From Actinomycetota bacterium (GTDB lineage: Bacteria > Actinomycetota > Actinomycetes > Actinomycetales > Microbacteriaceae), in the NCBI GenBank assembly GCA_020160915.1, contig JAIUPK010000006.1, forward strand, positions 1 to 64,000: a stretch of DNA of 64,000 bases, in the 5' to 3' direction. Under the pieces are notes generated by a model. That model ran no database searches. It was not told the origin of the DNA and saw only the letters and a list, made by a program, of their open reading frames with translations. This document shows positions 8,216 through 17,010 of this stretch, piece after piece. Position numbers and translations under genes: made by a program. Each line of letters starts with the position of its first letter. Position 1 is the first letter of the stretch.

Positions 8216-9166
8216 CTAGTACTCCAGCTGCGACTGCAGCTCGTCGAGCACCACGTAGCAGGGCAGCACCTGCGCGACGCTCGAGTTGGGCTCGCGGCCT
8301 TCGACGATCGCGGCCACGAACTCGCGGTCCTGCAGCTCGATGCCGTTGAGCGAGACATCCACGTGTGACACGTCGATCGGCTCCTCCTTGCCCGTGACGA
8401 GGTCGTCGTAGCGGGCGATGTAGGTGCCGGTGTCGCCGATGTAGCGGAAGAACGTGCCGAGCGGCCCGTCGTTGTTGAACGACAGGCTGAGCGTGCAGAT
8501 CTTGCCGGTCTCGCTCTTCAACTGGATCGACATGTCCATGGCGATGCCGAGCTCCGGATGCTTCGGCCCCTGAATCGCGTTGGCCCTCACGATCCGCTCC
8601 CCCGTCTGGTACTGGAACAGGTCGACGGTGTGGGCGGCGTGGTGCCACAGCAGGTGGTCGGTCCACGAGCGCGGCTGGCCGAGAGCGTTCATGTTGGTGC
8701 GACGGAAGAAGTAGGTCTGCACGTCCATCTGCTGGATGGCGAACTCGCCAGCGACGATCTTCTTGTGCAGGTACTGGTGCGACGGGTTGAACCGGCGGGT
8801 GTGGCCGGCCATCGCGATGCGGCCCGTCTCGGCCTGCACGTCGACGATCTCCTGCACGCCCGCGAGCGAATCGGCCATGGGAATCTCGACCATCACATGC
8901 TTGCCGGCCCGCAACGCCTCGATAGTCTGCGCGTGGTGCATTTGCGTCGGCGTCGCCAGCAGCACTCCGTCGAGGTCGGCCTGGGCGAGCAGTGCCGTGT
9001 AGTCGGTGAAGGCGTGCGCGGCACCGTACTTCGCAGCGACCTCCTGCGCGACATCCATCTTCGAATGCGCAACCGAGTGGATGACCGCATCAGGGATCTG
9101 GGCGAGGGCATCGAGGTGCTTCTGGCCGAAGGCGCCGAGGCCCACGACCGCGAGGTTGACCGTCAC
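8216..9166 (-). CDS. ligC: 4-carboxy-2-hydroxymuconate-6-semialdehyde dehydrogenase
   Basis: This Gfo/Idh/MocA-family NADP-dependent dehydrogenase has 316 residues. It oxidises the cyclic hemiacetal of the protocatechuate 4,5-cleavage product to 2-pyrone-4,6-dicarboxylate. VVGLGAFGQKHLDAL is the Rossmann motif. The central stretch IQQMDVQTYFFRR ... SWTDHLLWHHAAHTVDLF is the signature I recognise from sphingomonad LigC. It is the last gene of the lig operon, 2 bases after ligB. A paralogous function in this family is unlikely given the match and context. Confidence 0.92.
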   Translation of the reverse strand: MTVNLAVVGLGAFGQKHLDALAQIPDAVIHSVAHSKMDVAQEVAAKYGAAHAFTDYTALLAQADLDGVLLATPTQMHHAQTIEALRAGKHVMVEIPMADSLAGVQEIVDVQAETGRIAMAGHTRRFNPSHQYLHKKIVAGEFAIQQMDVQTYFFRRTNMNALGQPRSWTDHLLWHHAAHTVDLFQYQTGERIVRANAIQGPKHPELGIAMDMSIQLKSETGKICTLSLSFNNDGPLGTFFRYIGDTGTYIARYDDLVTGKEEPIDVSHVDVSLNGIELQDREFVAAIVEGREPNSSVAQVLPCYVVLDELQSQLEY

Positions 9167-9168
9167 GC

Positions 9169-10014
9169 TCAGATCTCCTTCGGGGTCAGGATCAGGTGGC
9201 CGACCGAGGTGTTCGAGGCCGGCACGTGGTTGAAACGGTAGACCTCATCGACCTGGTCACCGAGCGCGCCGCGCATGATGAGCCACATGATGAGCTCGAC
9301 GCCCTCGGAGCCGGCCTCGATCATGTACTCGAGGTGCGGCTTGTACTGCAGTACCTCGGGCTGGTTGATGAGGTCGTCCATGAACTGGATGTCCCACGGC
9401 AGGTTGATGAGGCCGGCCCGGGCCCCCTGGATCTGGTGGCTCATGCCGCCGGTGCCCCAGATCTGCACGTCGAGATCCTCATCGAACTGTTGCACGGCGC
9501 GGCGGATCGCCTTGCCCAACGACAGGCAGCGCTCACCCGACGGCTGCGGGTACATGACCACGTTGACCGGCAGGGGAATCACCTTGGTGGGCCACTGGTC
9601 GGGGGTGCCGAACATGAGCGACATCGGCACGGTCAGGCCGTGGTCGACCTCGAGCACGTTGAGCACGGTCATGTCGAAGTCATCCAGAATCAGGGATGCC
9701 GCGAGGTGCGTCGCGAGCTCGGGCGCGCCCTCGACCACGGGCACGGGCCGCGGTCCGTAGCCCTCATCGCAGATCGCGAACGAGTCGGCGATGCCCATCG
9801 CGAAGGTCGGCATGATCTCCATGCCGAAGTACGACGCGTGGTCGTTGTAGACGATGATCGCGACATCCGGAGTGTGGTCTGCCATCCACTTCTTCGAGAA
9901 CTCGTAGCCCTCGAACATCGGCTTCCAGTACGGCTCCTCCGTGCGACCCATGTCGACTGCCGCGCCGACCGCGGGAACGTGGCTGGTGGTGACACCAGCG
10001 GTGATGCGTGCCAT
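9169..10014 (-). CDS. ligB: protocatechuate 4,5-dioxygenase, beta (catalytic) subunit
   Basis: This is an extradiol class III (LigB-type) Fe(II) dioxygenase subunit of 281 residues. It opens protocatechuate between C4 and C5 to 4-carboxy-2-hydroxymuconate semialdehyde. TTSHVPA carries metal ligand His12, and VYNDHASYF carries the second His near residue 59. EAGSEGVELIMW near the C-terminus is the likely Glu region, and GTGGMSHQ contains another active-site His. The ATG at 10014 shares a base with the ligA stop (TGATG), so the subunits are translationally coupled. Longer in-frame starts would run through ligA in another frame and are rejected. Confidence 0.95.
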   Translation of the reverse strand: MARITAGVTTSHVPAVGAAVDMGRTEEPYWKPMFEGYEFSKKWMADHTPDVAIIVYNDHASYFGMEIMPTFAMGIADSFAICDEGYGPRPVPVVEGAPELATHLAASLILDDFDMTVLNVLEVDHGLTVPMSLMFGTPDQWPTKVIPLPVNVVMYPQPSGERCLSLGKAIRRAVQQFDEDLDVQIWGTGGMSHQIQGARAGLINLPWDIQFMDDLINQPEVLQYKPHLEYMIEAGSEGVELIMWLIMRGALGDQVDEVYRFNHVPASNTSVGHLILTPKEI

Positions 10015-10415
10015 CAGGCTTCTCCTCGCTCTTTCTTGCTGCGCCAGCCCTCGACGTTGCGGCCTCCTGCCAGCATCATCGCCTGGTACTGCTCGACGTT
10101 CATGTCGGTCATCGTGCTGACGGCCTGCACGTAGGACAGCCCCTCCGACGCGAAGATCTTCGACAGGAAGTAGACGTTGCCCCCGTGGTCGAGCATGGCC
10201 TGGAAGTCGCGGTCGATGACCGCCTGCTTCTGCTCCTCGGTCATGTCCCACTCGTCGAGGTAGGCGCGATTGTCGGCGAGGAAGCGCTCGCGGTTCTCCG
10301 CCTTGCGCAGACTCATACAGAACTGGTTGAGGGCGAATCCCTCACGGGCCTTCTCCATAGTGAAGATCGTCGTGCCGGGGATGTCGTCGAACTGGTGGAA
10401 ATCCGGTTTCGTCAT
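10014..10415 (-). CDS. ligA: protocatechuate 4,5-dioxygenase, alpha subunit
   Basis: This is the small helical subunit of 133 residues, near the usual 139. It caps the LigB active site and helps bind the substrate carboxylate. Recognisable stretches are IPGTTIFT, ALNQFCMSLRKAENRERFLAD, MLDHGGNVYFLSKI and MMLAGGRNVEGWRSKK. It lies between ligI (2 bases upstream) and ligB (1-base overlap). Both subunits look complete, so the dioxygenase should be functional. Confidence 0.95.
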   Translation of the reverse strand: MTKPDFHQFDDIPGTTIFTMEKAREGFALNQFCMSLRKAENRERFLADNRAYLDEWDMTEEQKQAVIDRDFQAMLDHGGNVYFLSKIFASEGLSYVQAVSTMTDMNVEQYQAMMLAGGRNVEGWRSKKERGEA

Positions 10416-10417
10416 GG

Positions 10418-11314
10418 TCAGCTCCAGTAGAGGGTGGTGGGGTTGGTGACCAGGAGCTTCTCCTGGAGGGCGACCGTCGTCGCGATCGACGGCACGTAGT
10501 CGACGAGGATGCCGTCATCCGGCATCTCCTTCTTCATGTTGGGATGCGGCCAGTCGGTGCCCCAGAGCACCCGGTCGCTGAACTCCTCCACGATCGCCCT
10601 CGCGAAAGGGACCACGTCGGAGTAGAGGGGCGAGCCCGACACGGTGAGGCGGTCGGGGCAGCTCACCTTGGTCCAGACATCCGCCGTGCGGGCGAAGTCG
10701 AGGTGGGCGGCGAACTCGGGCCCGTCGACGGGCTTGGTCACGTCGGGGCGCCCCATGTGGTCGACGACGATGGGCACCCCGAGGCTGGCGAAGAAGTCCC
10801 GCTTCTCGGCGAGGTCAGCGGGCTCGAAGTAGAGCACGACGTGCCAGCCGAGCGGTCGGATCTTGTCGACGATCGCGCGGTAGTAGTCATCGGGCTTGGG
10901 ATCGACCAGGCGCTTCACGTAGTTGAAGCGCACGCCGCGCACGCCCAGGTCGTGCATGCGGGCGAGCTCGCGCGCCTCCACGTCGGGCTTGACCGTGACC
11001 ACGCCGCGGGCGCGGTCGTCGGAGTGCTCGAGCACGTCGAGCAGCGCCGAGTTGTCGGCGCCGTGGCAGGTAGCCTGCACGACGACGTTCTTGTCGAAGC
11101 CGAGGAAGTCGCGCAGCGCGAACAGCTGCTCCCGGCTCGCGTCGCACGGGGTGTACTTGCGCTCCGGCGCGAACGGGAACGTGTCGCCGGGGCCGAAGAC
11201 GTGGCAGTGGGCGTCGACCGAGCCCGGCGGCACGACGAACGTGGGCTTGGTGGGGGTCGGATCCCAGTCGAGCCAGTCCGCGTCCTTGACGAAGGCGGGT
11301 GCGGCGGCACTCAT
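10418..11314 (-). CDS. ligI: 2-pyrone-4,6-dicarboxylate hydrolase
   Basis: This amidohydrolase-superfamily lactonase has 298 residues. It opens 2-pyrone-4,6-dicarboxylate to 4-oxalomesaconate / 4-carboxy-2-hydroxymuconate. SVDAHCHVFGP near residue 33 carries the HxH pair, VDHMGRPDVTKP is the central loop, and LWGTDWPHPN near residue 250 carries the catalytic Asp; all match LigI. It overlaps ligJ by 4 bases (ATGA). In sphingomonads LigI activity does not require a divalent metal, which is a family fact and not visible here. Confidence 0.93.
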   Translation of the reverse strand: MSAAAPAFVKDADWLDWDPTPTKPTFVVPPGSVDAHCHVFGPGDTFPFAPERKYTPCDASREQLFALRDFLGFDKNVVVQATCHGADNSALLDVLEHSDDRARGVVTVKPDVEARELARMHDLGVRGVRFNYVKRLVDPKPDDYYRAIVDKIRPLGWHVVLYFEPADLAEKRDFFASLGVPIVVDHMGRPDVTKPVDGPEFAAHLDFARTADVWTKVSCPDRLTVSGSPLYSDVVPFARAIVEEFSDRVLWGTDWPHPNMKKEMPDDGILVDYVPSIATTVALQEKLLVTNPTTLYWS

Positions 11315-12330
11315 CGCCCACGCTCCGTGAGGATCGCATCGAGCCGCGGGAACACCGCGCGCGCGTTGCTCTCGAAGATGCTCGACTTCTCGGCGTCGCT
11401 GATCTGCGCCGCGTCGATGTAGCGCCTCGTGTCGTCGAAGTACTGACCGGTCGTCGGGTCGATGCCGCGCACCGCGCCGATCATCTCCGAGCCGAACAGG
11501 ATGTTCTTGTTGTCGATCACCTTCACGAGCAGGTCGATGCCCGGCTGGTGATAGACGCAGGTGTCGAAGAACACGTTGTTCATGAGGTGGGTCGAGAGGT
11601 CGGGCTGCTTCAGCATGTCCGCCAGACCGCGGTAGCGACCCCAGTGGTACGGCACCGCGCCGCCGCCGTGCGGGATGATCAGCCGCAGCGTGGGGAAGTC
11701 GGCGAACAGGTCACCCTGGATGAGCTGCATGAACGCGGTCGTGTCGGCGTTCATGTAGTGCGCGCCGGTGGCGTGGAAGTTGGGGTTGCAGCTCGCCGAC
11801 ACGTGCACCATCGCGGGCACGTCGAGTTCGACCATCTTCTCGTAGAGCGGGTACCAGAACGTGTCCGTCAGCGGCACGGTCTGCCAGAGCCCACCGCTGG
11901 GGTCGGGGTTGAGGTTCACGCCGATGAAGCCCAGCTCGTTCACGACCCGCTCGAGTTCGGCGATCGTCTCCGTCAGGTCCGCTCCGGGCGACTGCGGCAG
12001 CTGCCCGACGCCCACGAACGTGTCGGGGAACAGGTCGACGACGCGCTTGATGAGGTTGTTGCAGGCCACGGTCCACTCGAGGCTGATGCGCTGGTCGCCC
12101 TCGTGGTGTCCCATCGCCGACGCGCGGGGGGAGAAGATCGTGAGGTCGCTGCCGCGCTCGGTGATGAGCTTCAGCTGGTTCTCCTCGATCGACGCTCGGA
12201 TCGTGTCATCCGAGATCTCGGGGTAGGGCGGGCTCGGCTGTCCCGCGGCAAAGGCGGCCAGCTGGTCGATGCGCCACTGGTTGTGGGCCTCGGGCGCCGT
12301 CGTGTAGTGACCGTGGATGTCGATGATCAT
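11311..12330 (-). CDS. ligJ: 4-oxalomesaconate hydratase
   Basis: This amidohydrolase-fold hydratase has 339 residues, about the length of characterised LigJ. It hydrates 4-oxalomesaconate to 4-carboxy-4-hydroxy-2-oxoadipate. MIIDIHGHYTTAP carries the N-terminal HxH, SASCNPNFHATGAHYMNADT is the middle segment, and IIPHGGGAVPYHWGRYRG is the conserved His/Gly-rich loop. FFDTCVYHQPG and LFGSEMIGAV carry further ligands. The neighbours ligU and ligI are separated by 3 bases and a 4-base overlap. Confidence 0.92.
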   Translation of the reverse strand: MIIDIHGHYTTAPEAHNQWRIDQLAAFAAGQPSPPYPEISDDTIRASIEENQLKLITERGSDLTIFSPRASAMGHHEGDQRISLEWTVACNNLIKRVVDLFPDTFVGVGQLPQSPGADLTETIAELERVVNELGFIGVNLNPDPSGGLWQTVPLTDTFWYPLYEKMVELDVPAMVHVSASCNPNFHATGAHYMNADTTAFMQLIQGDLFADFPTLRLIIPHGGGAVPYHWGRYRGLADMLKQPDLSTHLMNNVFFDTCVYHQPGIDLLVKVIDNKNILFGSEMIGAVRGIDPTTGQYFDDTRRYIDAAQISDAEKSSIFESNARAVFPRLDAILTERGR

Positions 12331-12333
12331 GCT

Positions 12334-13431
12334 TCAGGCTCCCGTGGGGTTGACGTAGACGGCGCCCGACATGAGCATGCGGGCGGTGCGCAGCAGCGCG
12401 GACCTGGTGACCACGAGCTCGCCCGACGAGCGGTCGACCTCCATCTGCACCGTGAAGAAGCCGGTCGGATGCTCGACCTCGACCTCGAGGGAGGGCGCCG
12501 CGCTCGTGACGCCGGCGATGCGCGCCGCAACGCTGCCCTCGATCATGCAGGCGGTCGCGACGGACACGGCGCCCAGCACACCGATGGACTCGTGCACGCG
12601 GTGCGGGATGAACGTGCGAGTGGCCACGAGACCGCCGTCGCGCGCCGGGGCGAGCAGGCTCATCTTCGGCACGGTCTTGTTGGTGACATCGCCGAGGTTC
12701 ATGAGCGGGCCGACCGCCAAGCGGATGGCTTCGACCCGGGCCCTGAGCTCCTCGTTGGCTTCGAGCTCGGCCGGGGACTCGTAGCCCGTGATACCGAAGT
12801 CAGCCGCGGCGAGGCAGACCACGGGCATCCCGTTGTCGATGCAGGTGACGTCGACGCCGAGCACCGTGTCGGTCGCGTTGCCAGTGGGCAGCAGGGCGCC
12901 GCAGCTGGAGCCGGCGACATCCTCGAAGTTGATCATGATGGGAGCGTGCGTGCCGGGCACGCCGTCGATGCGCGCGGTGCCGGCGTAGTTCACGATTCCG
13001 CCGGGCGTCTCGACGAACGCGGTGGCCTTCGAGTCGGTGTTGACCATGAAGATCGCGACGGGCGTGAGGTCACCGCTGGGGGCGACCAGCCCGCGCTCGA
13101 TCGCGAAGGGGCCGACCCCGGCGAGGATGTTGCCGCAGTTCTGCTGGTCGCTGACCTCGGCGCGGTCGGGCCACACCTGCAGGAACAGGTAGTCGACGTC
13201 GATGCCGGGTCGCTCTGAGCGGCTGACCACGGCCACCTTCGAGGTGAGCGGATGCCCGCCGCCGAGTCCATCGATCTCGCGCACGTCGGGCGAGCCCATC
13301 GCCGCGAGCAGAAACTGGTCACGCGCTGCCCGGTCGTGCGGCAGGTCGTCGGCCAGGAAGTACAGCCCCTTCGACGTGCCGCCACGCATGAGGGCGCCCG
13401 GCACGGACCGCTGCGAGTTGGTCTGGGTCAT
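12334..13431 (-). CDS. ligU: 4-oxalomesaconate tautomerase (PrpF family)
   Basis: This PrpF/diaminopimelate-epimerase-fold isomerase has 365 residues. It interconverts the tautomers of 4-oxalomesaconate and is called GalD in gallate pathways and LigU in lignin pathways. [13 protein letters not shown] at the N-terminus and [17 protein letters not shown] with the active-site Cys are diagnostic. [12 protein letters not shown] and GAVSVATAC are further conserved stretches. It overlaps ligK by 4 bases. PrpF proteins also act on aconitate, but the operon position fixes the role well. Confidence 0.9.
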   Translation of the reverse strand: MTQTNSQRSVPGALMRGGTSKGLYFLADDLPHDRAARDQFLLAAMGSPDVREIDGLGGGHPLTSKVAVVSRSERPGIDVDYLFLQVWPDRAEVSDQQNCGNILAGVGPFAIERGLVAPSGDLTPVAIFMVNTDSKATAFVETPGGIVNYAGTARIDGVPGTHAPIMINFEDVAGSSCGALLPTGNATDTVLGVDVTCIDNGMPVVCLAAADFGITGYESPAELEANEELRARVEAIRLAVGPLMNLGDVTNKTVPKMSLLAPARDGGLVATRTFIPHRVHESIGVLGAVSVATACMIEGSVAARIAGVTSAAPSLEVEVEHPTGFFTVQMEVDRSSGELVVTRSALLRTARMLMSGAVYVNPTGA

Positions 13432-14123
13432 CCGGCGTTGTCCTCGGGCCTGTAGTCAACGTAGACGAGGCCGGCGGCGGCGAGCTTGTCGCGCATGCCG
13501 TAGATGTCGAGGCCGAGCTCCCCCGCGCGCAGCCGCTCGCGCTTGGCGGTCTCATTGGCCTCGCGCTCGCGCCCCTTCGCGAGCACGGCCTCCGCGTCCT
13601 CGCGGCGCACCACGACGACGCCGTCGATGTCGGCCACGATCACGTCGCCCGGGTTCACGAGCTGCTCGGCGATCACGATCGGCGTCTGCACGTTGCCGGG
13701 CGTGAACTTGACGGTTCCCTGCGCGCCGATGTTCTTCGACCAGACGGGGAAGCCCATCTCGGTGAGGGTCGCCACGTCGCGCACTCCGGCGTCGATGACC
13801 AGGCCCCGCACGCCGTGGGCCAGCAGGGAGTCGGCGAGCAGGTCGCCGAGGTAGCCGTCCTCGCAGGGACTCGTGGGCGTGACCACGAGAATGTCGCCCG
13901 GTTGGGCCTGCTCGACGGCGACGTGGATCGACCAGTTGTCACCGGGTGCGACCTCAGCGGTCAGAGCCGTGCCCGCGATCTTCGCGGGGAAGATCGGGCG
14001 TAGCCGCACGTTCAGCAAGCCGATGCGCCCCTGCGCCTCGTGCACTGTCGCGACCCCCAGCTCGGCGAGACCGTCAACGATCTCGAGCGGGGTGCGGGGG
14101 GTGCCTCGGACGACGCGCGCCAT
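13428..14123 (-). CDS. ligK: 4-carboxy-4-hydroxy-2-oxoadipate aldolase (RraA-like)
   Basis: This class II pyruvate aldolase of the RraA/MenG-like fold has 231 residues. It cleaves 4-carboxy-4-hydroxy-2-oxoadipate to pyruvate and oxaloacetate, the last step of protocatechuate meta-cleavage. Conserved stretches are [24 protein letters not shown] near residues 65-90 and [13 protein letters not shown], where the Arg-Asp pair binds metal and substrate. The ATG at 14123 has AAGGAG upstream; a longer start at 14171 is rejected because it lacks a ribosome site. It is the first gene of the lig operon, with an IclR-type palindrome 73 bases upstream. Confidence 0.92.
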   Translation of the reverse strand: MARVVRGTPRTPLEIVDGLAELGVATVHEAQGRIGLLNVRLRPIFPAKIAGTALTAEVAPGDNWSIHVAVEQAQPGDILVVTPTSPCEDGYLGDLLADSLLAHGVRGLVIDAGVRDVATLTEMGFPVWSKNIGAQGTVKFTPGNVQTPIVIAEQLVNPGDVIVADIDGVVVVRREDAEAVLAKGREREANETAKRERLRAGELGLDIYGMRDKLAAAGLVYVDYRPEDNAG

Positions 14124-14195
14124 GGTTCTCCTTCGAAGTGGGCAGCAGGGTTCCCACCCAGACAACGGCATGAGGCGCTGCGAGGCTAGGGCATA

Positions 14196-14210
14196 TTCCG
14201 CTCAGCGGAA
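14196..14210. promoter_or_regulatory. IclR-type operator before the lig operon
   Basis: TTCCGCTCAGCGGAA is a perfect 7-1-7 palindrome between the stop of the first iclR gene and ligK, 73 bases before the ligK ATG. It shares the TTCC-N7-GGAA architecture with the palindrome next to pobA, which argues for control by the same regulator class. It also implies that the lig operon has its own promoter rather than depending on iclR read-through. Confidence 0.7.
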
Positions 14211-14217
14211 GGTTGGT

Positions 14218-15012
14218 TCAGCGAAGCCGGGATGCCTCGCCCAGCCCCGACTGCGCGAGCTTCTTGCTCAGCGCCGCCGCCGTCACCTGCAGCACCGGCA
14301 CCATCCGCGAGATCTCGGCGTTGTCGCTGGACGAGACGACCCCGAGGGCCGCGATGACGGTGCCGCCCTTACCGCGCAGCGGTACCGCCACCGACGTCGC
14401 GCCCGGCGCGAGCTCCTCCCGCGTGACCGCGAAGCCCTGGGAGCGGATCGTGAGCAACTGGGCTTTCAGCGTCGGTGCATCGGTGATCGTGCTGTCGGTG
14501 TAGCGGTCGAGGGAGCCGAGTACGGCATCCTGAAGCTCCTGACCGCCGAAGGCGAGCAGCACCTTGCCGACCCCGGTCGCATGCAGGGGCAGGCGCGAGC
14601 CGGGCTTCGAGAGCACTTCGATGCTGCGCGAGCCCGCGATGCGGTCGACGACGAGGATGCGCAGACCGTCGAGCACCGCGATCTGCACGGCGTCATTGGC
14701 GAGCTGGTAGACGTCCTCCATGTAGGGCAGCGCCACCTCGCGCAGCTCCACGTGCACCGATGCGAGCGTGCCGAGGCGCCAGATCTTGCTACCGATCTCG
14801 TAGTCGCCGTCGGCTCCCCGCGCGAGCGCGCCGTGCCGCTCGAGCTCGTGCACCAGGCGGTGCACGGTGGTCAGCGGCAGGCCGGTGCGGCGGGAGATGG
14901 CTGCAAGCGACTGCCGGCGGTGAGTCTGGTCGAACGAGTCGAGCACCGCGAGCGCGCGGCCGGTGACGCTCGGTCCGGCCGCATGCTGGGCCGCTGCGCC
15001 CTTCTCGCTCAT
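14218..15012 (-). CDS. IclR family transcriptional regulator (lig operon)
   Basis: This regulator has 264 residues. The N-terminal winged HTH covers about residues 15-75 (SVTGRALAVLDSFDQ ... RRTGLPLTTVHRLVHELERHG). A C-terminal IclR effector domain follows (LYQ-type helix, LPLHATGVGKVLLA near residue 145, then AVPLRGKGGTVIAALGVVSS). The ATG at 15012 (MSEKG) is chosen because the upstream in-frame extension is Arg-rich and non-conserved and overlaps the preceding gene. It is downstream of the second iclR gene and directly upstream of ligK, so it probably senses a protocatechuate-pathway aromatic acid and controls the lig operon. Confidence 0.88.
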   Translation of the reverse strand: MSEKGAAAQHAAGPSVTGRALAVLDSFDQTHRRQSLAAISRRTGLPLTTVHRLVHELERHGALARGADGDYEIGSKIWRLGTLASVHVELREVALPYMEDVYQLANDAVQIAVLDGLRILVVDRIAGSRSIEVLSKPGSRLPLHATGVGKVLLAFGGQELQDAVLGSLDRYTDSTITDAPTLKAQLLTIRSQGFAVTREELAPGATSVAVPLRGKGGTVIAALGVVSSSDNAEISRMVPVLQVTAAALSKKLAQSGLGEASRLR

Positions 15013-15032
15013 GCCCGGAGTGTACCCGCCAC

Positions 15033-15782
15033 TCACTGCAGGCGACCCAGTTCGGTGACGATCGTCGCGGCGGCGCGATTGAGGGTGCCGACCAGACGGT
15101 TCACGTCGAGGCGAGCGAGATGCACGATCACCCCGACCGCGGCAACGCACTGGCCATCGACGAGGATCGGCACGGCGATCGACCCGCTGCCGACGGTCAT
15201 CTCCTGGCGGGTGATCGAGTAGCCGCGCTCGCGCACCTCGGCGAGATCGCGGCGCAGGCGGTCGGGCCGGTCGATCGAGTCGCGGGTCGGCCTGGCGAGC
15301 GGCTCGGAGAGGTAGAGCTCGATGTACTCGGTCGGCTGGTAGGCGAGCAGCACCTTGCCCACACCGGTCGTGTGCAGGGGCAGGTGGCCTCCGGCCCTAC
15401 TCACCGTCGGGATGCTGCGCTCGCCCATGAGCCGCTCGACGTACAGCGCCTGGCCGTTGTCGAGGACGGCCAGGGTGATGTTCTCCCCGGTCTCCTCGTA
15501 CAGTCGCGCCAACGCGGGCAGAGCGCTCTCGCGCAACCGGTCGCTGAGCGGCCCGTGCTGGGCGATCGTCCAGAGCGTGGTGCCGACGCGGTACTTGCGG
15601 TCGTCGCCGCGATCGAGGAACCCGCCGACGACGAGGGATGCCACTATCCGATGGCAGGTCGAGAGCGCGAGCCCGGTGCGCGCGCTGATCTCGGTGAGGG
15701 TCAGCGCATTGGCCTCGGGGCCGAAGCATCCGAGAACTTGCATCGCGCGATCAAGAACTTCCATCTCATGGAAGTTTCGCAT
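15033..15782 (-). CDS. IclR family transcriptional regulator (divergent from pobA)
   Basis: This regulator of about 249 residues has the IclR layout: HTH in LTLTEISARTGLALSTCHRIVASLVVGGFLD (about residues 25-55), then an effector domain with GGHLPLHTTGVGKVLLAYQP and SIAVPILVDGQCVAAVGVIVH. The start is uncertain. The ATG at 15782 and an in-frame ATG at 15764 (MEVLDRAMQ) both lack a strong ribosome site. The inverted repeat at 15756-15776 overlaps these codons, so the regulator probably binds over its own start, consistent with autorepression. Its divergent orientation suggests a PobR-like activator or repressor responding to 4-hydroxybenzoate. Confidence 0.85.
   Translation of the reverse strand: MRNFHEMEVLDRAMQVLGCFGPEANALTLTEISARTGLALSTCHRIVASLVVGGFLDRGDDRKYRVGTTLWTIAQHGPLSDRLRESALPALARLYEETGENITLAVLDNGQALYVERLMGERSIPTVSRAGGHLPLHTTGVGKVLLAYQPTEYIELYLSEPLARPTRDSIDRPDRLRRDLAEVRERGYSITRQEMTVGSGSIAVPILVDGQCVAAVGVIVHLARLDVNRLVGTLNRAAATIVTELGRLQ
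15756..15776. promoter_or_regulatory. IclR-type operator between iclR and pobA
   Basis: AACTTCCAT and ATGGAAGTT form a perfect 9-bp inverted repeat around a CTC centre, 40 bases before the pobA ATG at 15817. Its inner core TTCC-N7-GGAA matches the architecture of the palindrome at 14196-14210. It overlaps the first codons of the leftward iclR gene. Confidence 0.7.
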
Positions 15783-15816
15783 TGCCACGGTTCGAGCGAT
15801 AGCCCTGAATGGTGCC

Positions 15817-17010
15817 ATGACCAACACCATTCGCACCCAGGTCGGCATTCTCGGGGCCGGCCCCGCCGGACTACTGCTCGCCCACCTGCTCGGCAAGGCC
15901 GGCATCGACTCGGTCGTCATCGACGCGCGCAGCCGCGAAGACATCGAGGGCACGGTGAAGGCGGGCATCGTCGAGTCTCCGGCCGCCGAAGTGCTCGCCG
16001 AGTCGGGTGTCTCCGACCGCATCTACCGCGAGGGCATGAAGCACGACGGCGTCGAGTTCCACTTCGATGGCCAAGCGCATCGCTTCGACTTCCAGGAGCT
16101 CGTCGGCAAGTCGGTGTACCTCTACCCGCAGCACGAGGTGCTCAAAGACCTCATCGCCGCGCGCATCCGCGACGGCGTCACTCCGCTGTTCGAGCACACG
16201 GCGACCTCCGTCGAAGACGCCGAGAGCGACAAGCCCCGCATCGTCGGCACGACCGCTGCGGGCGAACCCTTCGAGATCGTCGCGGATGTCGTGGTCGGCG
16301 CCGACGGATCGGGCTCGATCGCGCGCATCCCCGTCGTCGGATCGCAGCAGGGCGGCTACTACCGCGAGTACCCGTTCGCCTGGTACGGCGTGCTGGTCGA
16401 GGCGCCGCCGAGTGCGCCCGAGCTGATCTACTCGCGCTCGGATGAGGGCTTCGTGCTCATCTCGACGCGCGACCAGCACATCCAGCGGATGTACTTCCAG
16501 TGCGACCCGCTGACCGACCCGACGACCGTGAGCGACGCGGAAATCTGGGACAAGCTGCAGGCCGGCGTCGAGGGCACCACCCTCAAGCAGGGACCGATCT
16601 TCCGCAAGGACGTGCTGCGCTTCCGCAGCTTCGTCGCACACGAACTGCGCAAGGGCCGGGTCTTCCTCATGGGCGACGCCGCGCACACCGTGCCACCCAC
16701 CGGCGCGAAGGGCATGAACCTTGCCTTCAGCGACGTGCTCTGGCTCAACCAGGCCCTGCGCTCGTTCTTCGCGACCGGCTCCGAGGAGCTCATGGTCGCC
16801 TACCCGGAGAATGCCCTCAAGCGCATCTGGAAGGCCCAGCACTTCTCCTACTGGATGACCACCATGCTTCACATCACCCCGGATGCCACGGACTTCGACA
16901 AACTCCGCGGGCTCGGCGAACTGGCGCTCCTCACCGAGTCACTGCATGCCCAGCGCTACCTCGCCGAGAGCTACACGGGTTGGGACTATGGAGTCGACGA
17001 CTGGCGGTAG
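15817..17010 (+). CDS. pobA: 4-hydroxybenzoate 3-monooxygenase
   Basis: This FAD-dependent class A aromatic hydroxylase has 397 residues; characterised PobA has about 394. It hydroxylates 4-hydroxybenzoate to protocatechuate with NAD(P)H and O2. The dinucleotide motif VGILGAGPAGLLLAHLL lies at residues 8-24, the DG motif as VVVGADGSGSIAR near residue 160, and the GD motif as VFLMGDAAHTVPPTGAKGMNLAFSD near residue 283. It feeds the adjacent protocatechuate 4,5-cleavage operon. Regulation is likely by the divergent IclR gene through the palindrome at 15756-15776. Confidence 0.94.
   Translation: MTNTIRTQVGILGAGPAGLLLAHLLGKAGIDSVVIDARSREDIEGTVKAGIVESPAAEVLAESGVSDRIYREGMKHDGVEFHFDGQAHRFDFQELVGKSVYLYPQHEVLKDLIAARIRDGVTPLFEHTATSVEDAESDKPRIVGTTAAGEPFEIVADVVVGADGSGSIARIPVVGSQQGGYYREYPFAWYGVLVEAPPSAPELIYSRSDEGFVLISTRDQHIQRMYFQCDPLTDPTTVSDAEIWDKLQAGVEGTTLKQGPIFRKDVLRFRSFVAHELRKGRVFLMGDAAHTVPPTGAKGMNLAFSDVLWLNQALRSFFATGSEELMVAYPENALKRIWKAQHFSYWMTTMLHITPDATDFDKLRGLGELALLTESLHAQRYLAESYTGWDYGVDDWR

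Noticed and set aside
9169..10251. A longer LigB of 360 residues
   Set aside because: The extension is out-of-frame ligA sequence; the ATG at 10014 gives the conserved N-terminus with the metal His at residue 12.
11299..13218. A 639-residue plus-strand open frame across ligJ and ligU
   Set aside because: Shadow of the third-position bias of ligJ and ligU; both minus-strand genes match known families end to end.
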